From positions 17,350,725-17,414,724 of the forward strand of contig NC_037593.1 of NCBI RefSeq assembly GCF_003073045.1: DNA of 64,000 nucleotides. The letters run 5' to 3'. Source of the DNA: Pomacea canaliculata. Its lineage: Eukaryota > Mollusca > Gastropoda > Architaenioglossa > Ampullariidae. The notes beneath the pieces were generated by a model, which saw nothing but the letters and a program-made list of their open reading frames with translations, was not told the origin of the DNA and searched no databases. The position numbers were made by a program, and so were the translations under genes. How positions within the stretch are numbered: position 1 is the stretch's first letter; each line of letters opens with the position of its first letter. This document shows, one piece after another, positions 11,747 to 24,895 of the stretch.

Positions 11747-13600
11747 AGTGCTTGGATCATAAGCATAACAACTATTTTAATGACATTACTCATTAACTGC
11801 TTTCTGTCTGTCATGAATAATTTTTAGTCGAGATTATTACATTTGAAGCAATCCTTCTACACCACAAAGTGTCTTGTTGCATCATCATAGTTTCATATGC
11901 ATTTAAGCTTTCTTGCAAAATTAAGATATATTGATTTTTGTTCCTTTTGGAATATCTGAATCACTGCAGTTTTCCATGAATTATATTTTTATCCTTCTTT
12001 AAAATTTTAATTATTTATCCCAACCTATATTATCAGCTGCAACGATGACAATGTTGTTTGAAGTTCCAAGGATTCCAGTAATGACACACCTAAAAAACAG
12101 AAACATGAAAACCCTGAAAAATTATAAATAAACAAAAATTTTCACTAACTACATTAACAAACATCATCTAAATTTTAGCTTCATATTTTGGTCTATTCAG
12201 ACACCATATACTTTCTTCTTTAACCTTTCAAGATTTTCTCAGCTAGTCCCTGAAAGTACATGATTTAACAGAGCACATTTAATGCGTAAGCTATAGACAT
12301 TATATGACAGCCAGTTTGTAAATTTTCATATTTTGTGACAGCATGTCAAACTGTCCAAATGCTTGGTCATAAGCATACAAGAAAAACATTGATGGCCATT
12401 TATTGGCTACTTATGATCAGAAATGAAGAGTTTAAAGTTAAGATAAGTCACCATAAACATTTCCTAATTCTTCATCTGAGACAACTAAAATGAATTTTAG
12501 TATTGTAATAAATGTGATGTAAAAGAGTCACTATAAAGATAACAGAGAATCTTAATACAGTCAAGCATAGCATGCTTCCTACTTCAGTTTCTAGCCTACT
12601 TTTGACAAACTGCACCTCACAACGCCACACCATACACAGTTCAGTAAAATATCTGAAAGCACCAATTCATATAGGCTTCTAATCATTACAATCATTTTCG
12701 AGATTTACGTCAATATAAATCTATGTAATCTTTATGGTTTCTCATATTCCTGTTTTATAATCAGTTGCTTTGATTTTAATTTGTGAAGGCCAAAGTTTCT
12801 ACAAGAACTATACATATCAACTGAAAAATTGAGTCAACTGTGGTCTTAGACAAAACACTCATAGTATCATACTCATACAAACCAGAAAGGTCAAACTGAG
12901 TCTGAAGTGAACATGCTACGTAGGACATGTTTAACACCTGCGTGTAAAACTGCAAATTTTTCTCAATTCTATTATTTTTTGTACACAAGTGAGACGTCAC
13001 ATGGAAACAAAATTTCACTAGTCACTAGGGTTCAAAGGGCATTGATATGCTTCAATTAGAAAAAAGTTTTGTATTTTCGTGTGGTGCTGATATATATTAA
13101 GTTTAATCCATTTGCGAGTTATTAATAAGTTTGAAACAGCACACTATACCAGATTCATAAATCTAGCAACGCACATACATAAGTATTACTGTCGACCCCT
13201 TAGTTTCACAGCAATTCACGAAGTTGACATTTTGTCCGGCGTTTCGATGTTTTTTCCTAGTTTTTTCGTTTCTCAAGGGAGGCAATCTCTAGACTCGCCA
13301 AGGGAAACCACATTCATTATTTTGCATATAGGATTCAAGTAAACCGTTTATATTTGCAAAATATTTAACTTTCATATGTGAATATTACATAAGCGTCTAG
13401 AGTAAATATATAATACAGTGAAAGGATAATCAGTTTATAACTTTACATTTTACAATGGTTCTTGCATGATAGCCTCCCTTCTAAAGGAAGTTGCGCCAAC
13501 TTCCGTTTTGTAGCAGAAAGGGGTGGAGGAAATAGGAATTATGCTTTATCCGTTTACTATCTCATAAGTTTATGAATTATTTGAATAAAGACGTCCGAAA
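11747..13600. other. 5' region of SLC25A51 and the shared promoter spacer
   Basis: No firmly supported coding exon. The interval should hold the spliced 5'UTR of SLC25A51. Two minus-strand exon-like pieces, 13467-13454 and 12089-12025, have good splice borders and join into an open frame; see findings. The part near 13480-13600 is the probable promoter shared with the Rab20-like gene. Confidence 0.45.
13486..13600. promoter_or_regulatory. Probable bidirectional promoter, SLC25A51 / Rab20-like
   Basis: A 19-base near-perfect palindrome (GGAAGTTG, CGC, CAACTTCC) lies at 13486-13504 and is followed by TTCCG. It places two ETS-type GGAA cores back to back. It sits about 100 bases upstream of the Rab20-like ATG and upstream of the likely SLC25A51 first exon, between divergent genes. 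No TATA box was seen. Promoter function is inferred from position and motif only. Confidence 0.45.
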
Positions 13601-16346
13601 ATGTCTACGAAACAAAAAGCGTACGTAAATTTTGAGATATTTGTGGTGTATCATATTTTTGCCTTTCCGTGAGAAGCTGTATGAAATTCGTCTGCTCTTG
13701 TTAGAAGTTGAACCGTGATCTGCATGGTTAGCCTTGCGCAATGTGTTCGACCAGTTGTTTACTTTTATTCATGAATACACAAGTTCAGACGGGTAGGGGC
13801 ACACGTATGTGTGCACCTGTCGCACATACAACCCATATACCGCTTCTCTTCCCACCCACCTCCACCCCCACACTCATACATAAAATACACGCATCAGGAG
13901 GGACTTGAGATCAAATCTCTTTACTGCTGCCATAGTTTGTTATGCATGTTTGATTTATAATAACAACAATGCAGTTTCATGTCCATACAATACCACAAGC
14001 TCAATGCGCTTTTGACACCAACGATATCCACAGAAAATGCTAGGGTGCTATATTTCAAATATTTCGTTTTAAGGCATTCTGATATTCCATGGTAGGTCAA
14101 TTAGATTTTGCAATGTTACAGCAAACAACAATAGGATTTTATTTTAGAATTGAATTTCTTCTTTGAAGTATTAGAAAAAGGATACATTACACAATGAATA
14201 CAAGGAAACTTTTTATTACTTTTTTTTTTTTAAATTGATGGCTGAGGGTTACAGGTTTGCCAGAATATAAGTACCAGAGATTGAGTAAATGAGACCCAAG
14301 TCATTTTCCCATTTCAGTGACCTCAAGGTTATTATACTTGGAGATTATAATGTTGGAAAAACATCGCTGATCTGCCGATACATAGAAGGGAAGTTTCGAG
14401 GACAAGAGCCGGTAGGGAAATGCAGAGTATTGTTTACCTGATTGCTGATTCAGCATGGAAGATGAACATATTGACCTAATATTGTGATGTGTTGGAGACT
14501 TATTTCAGATTATATGTAGAGTATCCACAAGCATGTGCACGTTTCTGATGTGTACTCATAAAAAAAAAATAGTTTTCTCATAAAAAATTGTTTTAGATGA
14601 GGTTTGACAAAAGCAGTTAACTGAAGACCTAAGCTAGCAAGCTCACTATAACTGTAAACAAAAGCAGCACATATTTATTCTCTGTTTTACTTCTTGTCTT
14701 GTTTTCTCATGTCATTTTGTCAGTTGCTGCTTGATAAATAGTATTGTTTTGTTTTATGTAATTGTTTACTTAAAAACAAAACTAAGAGATTAATATGTAT
14801 ATGCAAATGTTTCCTTTTGATTGAGAAGATTTGACAATATCTGTAGGTGCACTCGCTCAACCAACTCATACACCCACCTACTCTGTCTCTTTCTCTTTTA
14901 TGCACACACACATGTGCATGCTCTGTACAGAGGGCTGTGAAAAGTTTCTATAATAGTTCAAATGTAGCTCTCTTTTTAAATTTCTGATCACTTAAGAGAT
15001 TAGATAGACACACTTCTCATCTGAGTGAGGTCTTCTGGAGAAAAATGATGCATTAATTGTGTGCTGCTTTTTTACAGACTATAGGTGCTGCATTTTTTTT
15101 AAAGCAATGGGGACCATACAACGTTGCTGTATGGGTATGTTCTTTTTGCTTTTTTTTCTTCTAAATTTTTGTCTATTTTGGTATCTGGATGAGTAAAGGC
15201 AGTCTGGTGGCACAACTGTTAGCACCTGTCATCACCACAGTGAAGGTTGGCTGTCCTGGGTTCAGCACTCTTCTTGGGCACTCCGTTCCTTCTCTGTATT
15301 TGGCATCTGTTTATGACTAGCTGTGATATAGCCTTAGTTGCTGGCGTGGCGTAAAACACCAATTCCCCCAATCTGGATGAGTAAATATTTTTTGTACTTG
15401 AAAGATTTTAGTCTAATTAATACCATGTACAGGAAAGCACTATCATTTAGCTGTTCTTCTACAGACTATAGAGCAGTTAAGAAAAATTACATGTCTTCTT
15501 TATCCTTTTCACAGGATACTGCTGGCGATGAAAAATACTCTGGGCTCTCTCATTTTTACTGCCGTAGTGCAGGGGCTGCCATACTTGCATATGACATAAA
15601 TGATCCAAAGACTTTCGAGTCCCTGTGGTGAGTATGCTTATTTACTGTTCATGAGGGGGACTTTGACATTGCATGAACTGTTTCTTAATTGAAGATTTAA
15701 AAAGCAGAATGTGTGTCAAACCCTGTATCAAAACTCTGCTGTATGCATGAATCTAAATGGATGAATTATGTTTGTAATAATAATTTTATTTTAACTTTTT
15801 TATAAAATGAAGATGGGATGAAAAATTCTTTTTACTAGGAATATGCAGCTGCAGTAAAAATGTCTTCGACTGTAAACTTGGCAAGAAATGAGTTATGTAT
15901 AATTATATAGTCATAGTCTTACACTCAGCCAAAACTGCTTACAAGGATTAAGGTCCCTAAGGATGTGAAAGAACTCATTTACAAGATGGTTTTATTTTAA
16001 ATTAAGGGCTCGCTTCAGTCCAATGCTTTCTGCTGCAAATGATGACTGTATGCGGGTGATTGTTGCAACCAAGTCTGACCTCCTGGAGCCTGGTTCAAGA
16101 GAGATCACAGTGGATGAAGGAAAAAGACTAGCAAGAGAGTTCAATGCACACATTGACTTGACCAAAGTTCCTTTTGAGCCATACTTTGAGACCTCCAGCA
16201 AACTGGGCACAGGGGTGACGGAAGTGTTTGAATACATCTTCCAGCATTGCCTGCCTCTCAGTGACGAGCAGAAGAAGCGACACACAGACATTATAGATTT
16301 GGTAGATGCCCCAAGAGGACAAGATAAGACAAAGTGTAGCTGTTGA
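13601..16346 (+). CDS. RAB20: Rab20-like small GTPase, 5 exons, complete
   Basis: This Ras-superfamily GTPase probably acts in endosome or phagosome trafficking, as known for vertebrate Rab20. Exons 13601-13620, 14318-14411, 15078-15134, 15515-15627 and 16007-16346 join in frame to 207 residues (human Rab20 has 234). Residues 1-7 (MSTKQKA) come from a tiny first exon. Motifs: P-loop GDYNVGKTS at 15-23, switch I threonine 39 in TIGAAFFLKQW, DTAGDE at 58-63, a G4 motif TKSD at 116-119 in place of NKxD, G5 ETSSK at 156-160, and a prenylation tail ending CSC. The block TIGAAFFLKQWGPYNVAVW closely follows Rab20 (TVGGAFYLKQW), which drives the assignment. The usual Gln after DTAG is Asp62; vertebrate Rab20 also lacks Gln here. 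Intron 3 carries a SINE. Confidence 0.9.
15198..15370 (+). repeat. tRNA-derived SINE, copy 2, with 15-bp target duplication
   Basis: This 173-bp copy is flanked by perfect repeats ATCTGGATGAGTAAA at 15183-15197 and 15371-15385, the mark of LINE-driven retrotransposition. The head reads GGTGGCACAACTGTTAGCAC and then GGTTCAGC, like tRNA A and B boxes. The 3' end TTAGTTGCTGGCGTGGCGTA followed by AAACACC resembles the shared tails of molluscan SINEs. It lies in the sense orientation in intron 3 of the Rab20-like gene. The perfect duplication suggests a fairly recent insertion. Confidence 0.88.
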
Positions 16347-19300
16347 TCCTGTGATGTTTTTTAGCTTTGGACATGCATCCATTACTCCATGACAAATAGA
16401 TTTTTGCAACAAGTGCTTGAGATAGAACAAAATCTGCTGGAATATACAGGCCTGTGAACATGTGCATCTGGCATTTTTTGTGGATTGGGTCAGAAGTTTT
16501 ATTGATAGTTTTTTTGTTTTGTTTTTTCAAAATCTCCATCTACAAATTTGGTTTAAATAGAATCAGATTTGTTATCTCATAGTGCTTGCTGCACTTTCAA
16601 CTTTCAAGAATTGTATTGATGTGCTACCTATCACAGACAGAAACAAATGTCTGTATGATGTATGATAGTTTTGTGATTATTATCTGCTTTCTGTGGCAGA
16701 AACTATTTTAAAACTAATAATTACCTTTCCTTTTCTTGTAAACAGTCATTCACTTTGATTGCTACCTGTTGCTGATCTGGGCTTGGAAAGAAAAACTGAT
16801 CATGCACACTACTGGAGAGGCCGTATATTTACCTTTAGGGTGTATCGTGTGACTGTATTTCTATCACTTTCATCTGAAATATATCTGGTTCAAAGTTCAC
16901 CAGCCAAAAGTCACCATCTATGCTTGTCATATTCAGGCTACCTTTGCTGACTTACAGCATTAGGAGCAGATGAGTTATTTTTAATGTTTTCACAAGAAAA
17001 AAATGAAGTAATAAATATCCAACATTTTTGTGGTGATTTCTAAAATTTTTATTATGCGTATTCATGGAGCCCTTCTGGAACTGTTTTTTTTTCTAATTCC
17101 CTCCCACATCTATCAATGAAGATGATTTGGATGCCTTTCATAACTCTGCTGTTACTGACCTGTGATCTTGTAAAGTTTGGCAAATTTATTATATCTTTTT
17201 AGATATTTTATTGGTCAAATACATTTCATAGAATGCTATATTAAAAAGTATTAACTTATTGAGGGTAAGTTCTTTTTTTACATCAGCTTTATTTTTGCCA
17301 TCTTATTTATGAAAATTTCTGCTGACGGCTAGAAATAAGAAAAAAAGACCTCTGCCATACATTGTAATATATTGTTGTGTTCTTATTTATTTGATGTATT
17401 GATATGCTTTATTATTGTTATGGAGAGTTATTTTTGGAAATCTTTCAGAGATTGTAGAAACTATAAAAACTTGCAGCATTCATTATGTAATGTATGTCAA
17501 AATGTGTGGGGGAAGGTAAGGGAGAATGCCCCTTTGAATCACATATAGATTTAAAGAAAATGTTTTAAAAAAATCAAACTATGCAGTTGTAATTCTGTTT
17601 CTTCCTTTTTTCATTATGCAAACCTACCAGAGGATTTTCAACAGCGATGAAATATGCCTAGTTTTATTCACTTGCTAGAGAAATTGAATGCACTCAACCA
17701 GCAAGCTGTTTTTACCTCAAATGATAGGCTTGACAGCAACACTGTTCATTGCTGAAAAAATACATTCTGCGTTCATTGTAAATTAGTGTTGAAGCCATGA
17801 AGAGCATTTTTTTTTAAATAGCAGCAATTTTTAACTGTCTGATCACTTTTGTGTAATATTCCGATATAAGTCACAGCTAAGACGTATATGAACATTATTC
17901 ACAACCATAAACACTAAGCACATGCACTGTCCATAAATGTCACTCCACACATCAATGAAACACACGCCTGGGTGATTGTTGTTAAAGGTGGGCGCTTTCA
18001 TGATCATATCACTTTGCTTGACTAATTTCAAACACTTTTGCCTTGTGACCTTTTAAGTGTCATTCCAATTACAAACTTTGTCACTTTTGTTTGTGGGCAA
18101 GAGCATACAGACAGATTATGGATATGTGGGCGAAATGATGAATGTGTGGGTAAATATGTGTTCCTTTTGCTGTTCTGGCCAAATTACTGTCAGCTGAAAA
18201 GTTATTCACAAGCTTTTCAGCATCCATAATTCTCTGTATTGAGTATGAGGAAAGGACTGCTGTTACATGTGATGCCATCTTTATATTCTTCTCATGTAAT
18301 AATGTGTAAATATATGAAGAGGCCTTTAGTCAGAAGATCAAATCTTACTTATAAGAGATTTGAGACTATATTGTCCATTACCTTAAAGCAAATTTTCAAA
18401 ATGTTTTTTCCTCATTTTTGTTTTAATTTAAATATCAATTACAAAGTCAGAAAAACGTGAACATTTAGCACTTTCATCTTTTAGAATACATTAAGAACAA
18501 TTAATGATTTTGCTCTTGTAACACTCAGCATATGCAGAATAATGTCAGAAAAATAGTGATGATCTACTTGCCTGGATATTTCTGGCACTTTCATCAGTTC
18601 ATTCACCGTAAGCTGTTTTTGTTAATTTACTGAAGGAAAATCATAAACATTGATTTTAAAGCCATTCTGAGAAATAGTTCATATTTTAGAAAATGTTTTT
18701 TTCAAAAATTGTGGAAATCACATTTGTTTCAGTTAAAGTCATCATGATATATACTTTTGAATATCACATAAAATTGATGCAGATATAATGTATTAAATTC
18801 CTATCACAAATGACAGTATAGGAACTAAAATCTACTGTCATAATTAGTACAGTTTAGTATTAATTTTCATCTTCTAGCTTAAGTGTTGTTGCCTGTGATG
18901 CTGTGGGATGTAGGTGATTACTCTTTATAATATTTCACACAATGTTGTGAAGTACTGTGAAGCCCATTCTTGCAGGAACTGAGTCTTTTTGTTTGCTTTT
19001 TTTAAGTCTTTGTTTTCAAATTAATGTTAATTTTTTTCATTAGAATGTGCATTTTAGTTACCAGTTAAATGTATTGATGGTACTTTTGTCAATCATTCCA
19101 ACAGATACTTATTTTAGAAAGTTTTTCATATTTTTGCTGTTAAGTCCTGGGACAATTTTTTAAATAAATGAACTTAGGGCATCTACCAGGCGTTATTGTA
19201 TTTTCCATGTTCCCAGACTTTCAAAATGAGAATTTTGCATTATTTCAGTCTCTTTAATTTGGCTTTTATGTTCAAACAATTTATTTTTGAAACCAGGTGT

Positions 19301-22300
19301 TTATTTTTTCACTTTTCAGTCTGGTTAGTTTTTCTAAATGCTGCATTATAAGAACTCCTATAAGAATCCATTTTCATTATCTTTATTAAAAGCAAAAAAA
19401 TTTCCTAAGCTTTAATCAACACACAGCAACATATTTCTGTTAAGTACAAAGTAAGATTTTTTGAAGACTTTTATTTTGGCTAACTAGTTGTATCTTAGAA
19501 CAGGCATTCGATCCTGTCTCTTTCCTATTCATGCTCTTGTCTGATTTAACATCACAGGTGCAACAAGCTTTGTAACTTAGTCAAGTTAGAGTTACACGGC
19601 CATGCACCTTATGAGATACACTTTTGCTCGATATGAGTGATTGGGACTCAGGATTTAGCATGTTCTTGAGAGGGATTCAAGAGCAGATGAAAAATCCTGA
19701 GATACAAAGGATCTGAACATTATAGAAAACAAAATCAGGCTTTGTATTGGGAATCAGCTAGGGTTTCTTATTGTGTAGAAATGTACAGAAATCATGAAAA
19801 AGCTTCTAAAACAAATTTCCTAGGGGTCTCCAAATGTAACAGTTTGATGTTGAGTGTCTGGAAATGTGAAAAAGAGGTTAGCAAGAGATCTTGGTATGTA
19901 AAACATTTTACAATAAACAGGACAAGAAAAGTGGTATTTTGTTTTTGCTTGTTATCAGATTTTAATTTCATACTTTGATGTGTAAAACATCAGGAATGTT
20001 AGCAAATGTGCATTGATGTGTACTTTGATTTTGCTCCTAAATGATTAGACCCCTACTAATTTACCCTCAACAACTTTTAACTGAGGGTTTTAAAACATTT
20101 TGCATCTCTTGGAAGAAAAACCTTGCTGTAGACGAAATTAGTGACATGAGACCAGTGTGTACTTGGTTGGTTTATTTAGTAGGAAGTGCTTCCCCCTTGT
20201 TTGCCTTTTTTTTTTTTTTTTTAACCTGAATAGTGTCAAATATTTGTGCAAATTTTGGGAAATGTTTTTGTTTTGTTTTAAAAGTATGGGTGATTAGTAA
20301 ATCATAAAATCTTTTACAAATATTTTTACTCCATGTGCATAGACTAAGCATGACTGTTAGTTGTCTATAGTCAGACAGAGAACCAACAAAACAACCAACC
20401 GGAAACCCTGACTAAATAAAGGGAGTGAACCAGGATCGCACAGCTTGTCCCTCATCTAGATATAATGAACTCTTTCAGTGTGTGCCTAATTCTGAGCCAA
20501 ACTACCTAAAATGTGTCTTGGCTCCTGAGAGAGGCAGTGGCGTCACTTGGAGAAAGCACAAAGAAAATGCTTCACAGGAATTCGTGTTTCAGGACAGTAA
20601 ATATTTTTCTCACCGGTTCCAGCCTTAAGTTTGTGATCAAAAGACTTTTTAAAATATAAAAGATTTTGAAATAAGAAAATTGTTAATGGACTTCAAATAT
20701 AAATTTTATCAGTGAAAGTTTTCTCTGTAATTTGTGACCCAACAATTTTTTCAGACAAATATGCAGATCTAATGGGACAAATAACAGCAAATTTTATTCA
20801 TTATACTTTGTTTTCATTATACACATCTTAAGTTATGAAAACACACAAATTTGATTTTAACTTTACAATGCTTGCTTTTACAAAATCTATGTTTCTGTTG
20901 AAAATAAGTTTGAAAATCTTTCTAATGTATCCTAGCTGTGCATTAAGATGATACTAGTGTATGACCAAAAAGAATTTAATGCCATGCATTAACATGTTTA
21001 CTAAAACTATGCATGTCTCCACACATGCACATGCATGTGCACATGCAGGCATACACCTAAAACTATACTACTTGTTACTACTATACTAATCTGTAAAGAA
21101 GTAGAGAGACCTGCATGCTTTCTCTTTCATGCACATAGAGCCCCAAATTCACAACTGCAAAGAATACATTAAAAGTAAGTGAAAAAAATAAGCATATATT
21201 TATTTTGGATACATTACAAAATATTGTAAATATATAAGCTTTTTCTACATTTAAAATATAACAAGAATATCTTATTCAGAAACTTAAAATTATAATATTG
21301 GCTGAGATTTAAGTAACATGAGTATTTTTTCTATGAAAACAGTAGATTTTGAAGGAAAAATGATAACATTAATCACATTTGGTAAATCTTTATCAGATAA
21401 AATATCTTAGTGAATTTCAAGTGCATGGTCAGGGCTGTTGTTAGTTTAAACTTTCTGATACAGGTGCACCACATCTGATCACTATAGTGCATACAGCAAT
21501 AATAATAATGAAGCACACACTACTGAGCTTGTTGGGTTAAAAAGCATGACAAAGAGGAAATGCAGCAGTGCTTCATGTCTCATGATTATGCTGGTGGTGA
21601 ATGGAATATCAACAATATGATGCCATTTAATAAGTAGTTCATTTCTACTGTAGAAAAAAATATAGAGAGGATCATAAAATCTACTTGGAAATCATCTTTC
21701 AGTCTCCAGTTTTTAATTTGATGATCACTGGCTATCAGGGATGCAAACTTCTGACTTCAGTGTTATCTAAAAGCTAATTCCTATAATTTAAAAGAAATGA
21801 TCAACTTATAATTCTTTCCCACTGGCAGAAGTTCCTTTTATCATACATGATAACAATGATGTTATTTCCTTTAAATTAATTATTAAATTAAGACATGTGC
21901 ACAGATTATTTTACAATGTCTAAATATATCATAAATCTTAAGAATAAGTGTGCAGACAACAAATGTGCAAGAAGGTGATAATTGGAAGCAATGGTGTAAA
22001 ACTGGATACTTGCCAAATTTTCAAATTAAGATTAACACATTGAATCCAAACCTCTCTAGCATGATGTCTACTGCTAAGAGCACATGGAATGCTCATATGA
22101 ATCAACACAAACCGCTATTTTGGTGGTACAGTTAGTGCATGTTGAAGACAATGAAACAGTAGTTGCATTAAGGTAGTTGCTTCCCTCTACTCTTTTGCTT
22201 TCAGATGTCTTCTGATGGTGAAATTATTACAAACTACTATTTACAGATCTTTATATACAGAATCTTTCAGCATCACATTCTTTATAAATGGCAGTACATA

Positions 22301-24387
22301 TCCTTGGCTACAGTTAATGCTACATCTGAATATCCTTTTCCAAGAATTAACTACCCTCTGTGTACATGGTGGAACAAATAAAGCAACAGCTGACAAGTCA
22401 TTCCTACTAATGTTTGATGCTTGTCAGTATCAGCATGTCCAAGAATGCTTCTTAAGCTCAGTCTGGTATTTAGACCAACAAAATCATGCACAGTTGCAGC
22501 ATAATGTCTGTAAACAATCAAGTTGAACATTAAGATATGCTCTTGAACAGCTTATTAGCTTACTGAAGATGACAACACTCTCAGCAGTGTCCTCTGATAG
22601 TATAATAATTATAATATAATTGCCCACTGGGATTAACAAAGTTGGCCATTTATCATTTGTCATTCATAGAAATGTGCTTGAATACCAATAGGTGAAAAAA
22701 AACAGCGTTTTAGATTAACAACCAGAAAAAAAGGAAGTTTCCTTCTGTAGAATGGACAGGATTCTACCTCATTATCAGGATCAAACATTAAAATTTGATT
22801 ATATAACATTTACAATGCTCTTTACAGTAATGAACCTAAATGATATCAGCACATCAATGCTTGTACTGAACCATGTCTATGATAGTAACATTGTAAATGT
22901 CAATGGAATGTAAGGAATAAATAAACTATACATATTTTATCATTTCTAGATTTCAGTTCCAAAACGTTTACATGCAATCAGGTCAAAGGAAGCTGGACAC
23001 ATGAGGTGCACAAGCTAAATCATGGAGTTAAAATTTAGGCAAATGCAGAATTTTGGAGAATTTGTACTTATTGTATTTAGTAAAAGCAGGCATTTTTTCA
23101 CTTGCTGTTCACTGTGATGTTCTTGTTCTCTTACAAGTGGAGAACTCTCATCGTGGAACTGTTCCACAGCACCACATTTACCTTCTTTCCCCATTACTGA
23201 TTATATGCTTGATGTTAAGTGCTCAGTTTTCATACCTGAAACTCTCTCTATACAACTGCTCACAGGAAAGTGTGTCATCTGAACAAAAGCTTGCATTTAA
23301 AAAATTTTTAAAAAATTTTAAACATTATGAAAGGATGTTCAATATAAACAATCATTTTACATTTTATGTCCACTGGGGCAAAAGAAAAATATCATGGGCA
23401 TTACTATGCATGTTTACTTTTTTCAGCAGTTACAATAATAAGTATTTGAACACTTAAACATATTTTCAAGAGTTTTTTTTTAATTTTTTTAAAAATTGAG
23501 GTTGTAGAGTTGTAAACATCAGTAACCTACAGCTTAAGCAACAACAACAAAAAAAACAAACCCAAAAACAAGAAACAAAACCAACTCCACAACCAACCGA
23601 TATGCAGCATGATTATAGACATAGCAAAGAACACATCATCTTTCTCCATGCATTTACATGTACCAAGTAAGCAGCTGTTCAGGTGTAGTACTTTCAGGTG
23701 AGCACACAACCAGAATCTCTCAAAGGAATGACCATCAATGACCCCATTATGACCTCATCATTCACAGGTCAGGAGTCACTTAGGTACTGACAGTCTCTCT
23801 GGTTTGATGGTATTTACAGATTAATCAAATAAATCCCTGTTCTGGTGAGCTGTGGCATTGTTCTCATCCAGAATCAAAACAATCCCTCAGATTAAATTTT
23901 GCTCTAGTCTTGTACACACATTATGTATTTTTTTTTGGATGGTAATGTACTAAAGCTGAAGGGAAACCCGAAAACCAAGAGCTACTTAAAGCAAAAATTG
24001 AAGGAAGTGGAAGAATGGGAAATAGTCCATCCACCTGCATTAACTTTCAACAGCAGTTGAAGTAACAAATGTCCTGATGTATCCACTGGCCTTTTCTTCA
24101 GCATTTCCCAGAAGTGTTAACAGAAATCCTTACATGATGTTTCCACAGTGACAATCCATGACATTAAAAAAACACGCACACAGGAGTCCCTCAGCTCAGA
24201 GCATATTTCTTGTTCACTGTATGCATGAGTAGTATCAATGTGATCACCAACACCAGAAACTGCAACAAAGGTCCACAAAAATTGAGTGAAGATGCTATTA
24301 TTATTAAGTTTCCACAATCTAATGACTGCCTTGATTAAAAGTGATAATTCCCTGTGTTCATTTTATCATTGAGTTACCAGATGATTT
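16347..24387. other. Rab20-like 3'UTR and about 8 kb of gene-poor spacer
   Basis: No protein-coding gene was recognised on either strand. The first 700 bases are probably the 3'UTR of the Rab20-like gene (AATAAA at 17010-17015). The rest is very AT-rich with many homopolymer runs. The longest open frame (23053-23457) looks random. The missing final exon of the tetraspanin may lie in the right part on the minus strand but was not identified. Confidence 0.45.
17010..17015 (+). terminator. Candidate poly(A) signal of the Rab20-like gene
   Basis: AATAAA about 660 bases past the stop codon, on the sense strand, followed by a T/GT-rich stretch near 17025. Plausible 3' end; not proven. Confidence 0.4.
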
Positions 24388-24395
24388 CTCTAGAT

Positions 24396-24887
24396 CAGTG
24401 GTTCTCAAAGTGTTTCGGACTGTGGACCACTTTAATAAAGTAAAAAACAGGGAGATCGAACCACCAATTTATAAAGGCCTTAAATCACTCTGTACTATGA
24501 ATTTCAAATTTAAATTGCCACGTATTTTTTTTTTTCATTATAATTCAAAACTAAATGAACTTTTGTGACAGTAGTATATTCATAAGCTTACATAAAATTA
24601 CATGCTTCTCAAAGTACACATAAACATTAAAAATAAGGGTGACTAAGGGTAACAGATGACGCAGTTTTAAATGACGCAGTGCTCGCGCTGTGACGTAAGC
24701 GAGCGTTTTATTTATGCGACCGATCGAGCAGCGGCCATCGATAAAATTAAAACTCGTGTGAAATCAATGCTGGACTAATTAGTGTATCTAGCGATTTAAA
24801 CCTCACTTTGCTGACACGATGAAGACTGTCAAAGCTGCGGACCACCAGACTTGTGCGGACCACACTTTGAGAATCACGTACGTACAG
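24396..24887. mobile_element. Non-autonomous hAT (Charlie/SPIN-like) transposon, 492 bp
   Basis: The left tip CAGTGGTTCTCAAAGTG is the typical end of Charlie/SPIN-type hAT elements. The right end carries the inverted match CACTTTGAGAATCAC, with CGGACCACACTTTGAG beside it. A perfect 8-bp target duplication, CTCTAGAT, lies at 24388-24395 and 24888-24895, as hAT transposases produce. There is no transposase frame, so it moved with help from another element. The right tip has about 10 extra bases (GTACGTACAG) in place of the expected CTG end. It lies just downstream of the last identified tetraspanin exon. Confidence 0.88.
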
Positions 24888-24895
24888 CTCTAGAT

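Noticed and set aside
23053-23457. Open frame of 134 codons in the spacer
   Set aside because: No family resemblance, low-complexity Leu/Phe/Lys composition from AT-rich DNA, and no promoter or neighbour context.
23527-23709. Hydrophobic minus-strand frame as the missing tetraspanin tail exon
   Set aside because: Its hydrophobic run comes from a CAA/AAC-rich simple repeat on the plus strand, and no acceptor in the needed phase is convincing.
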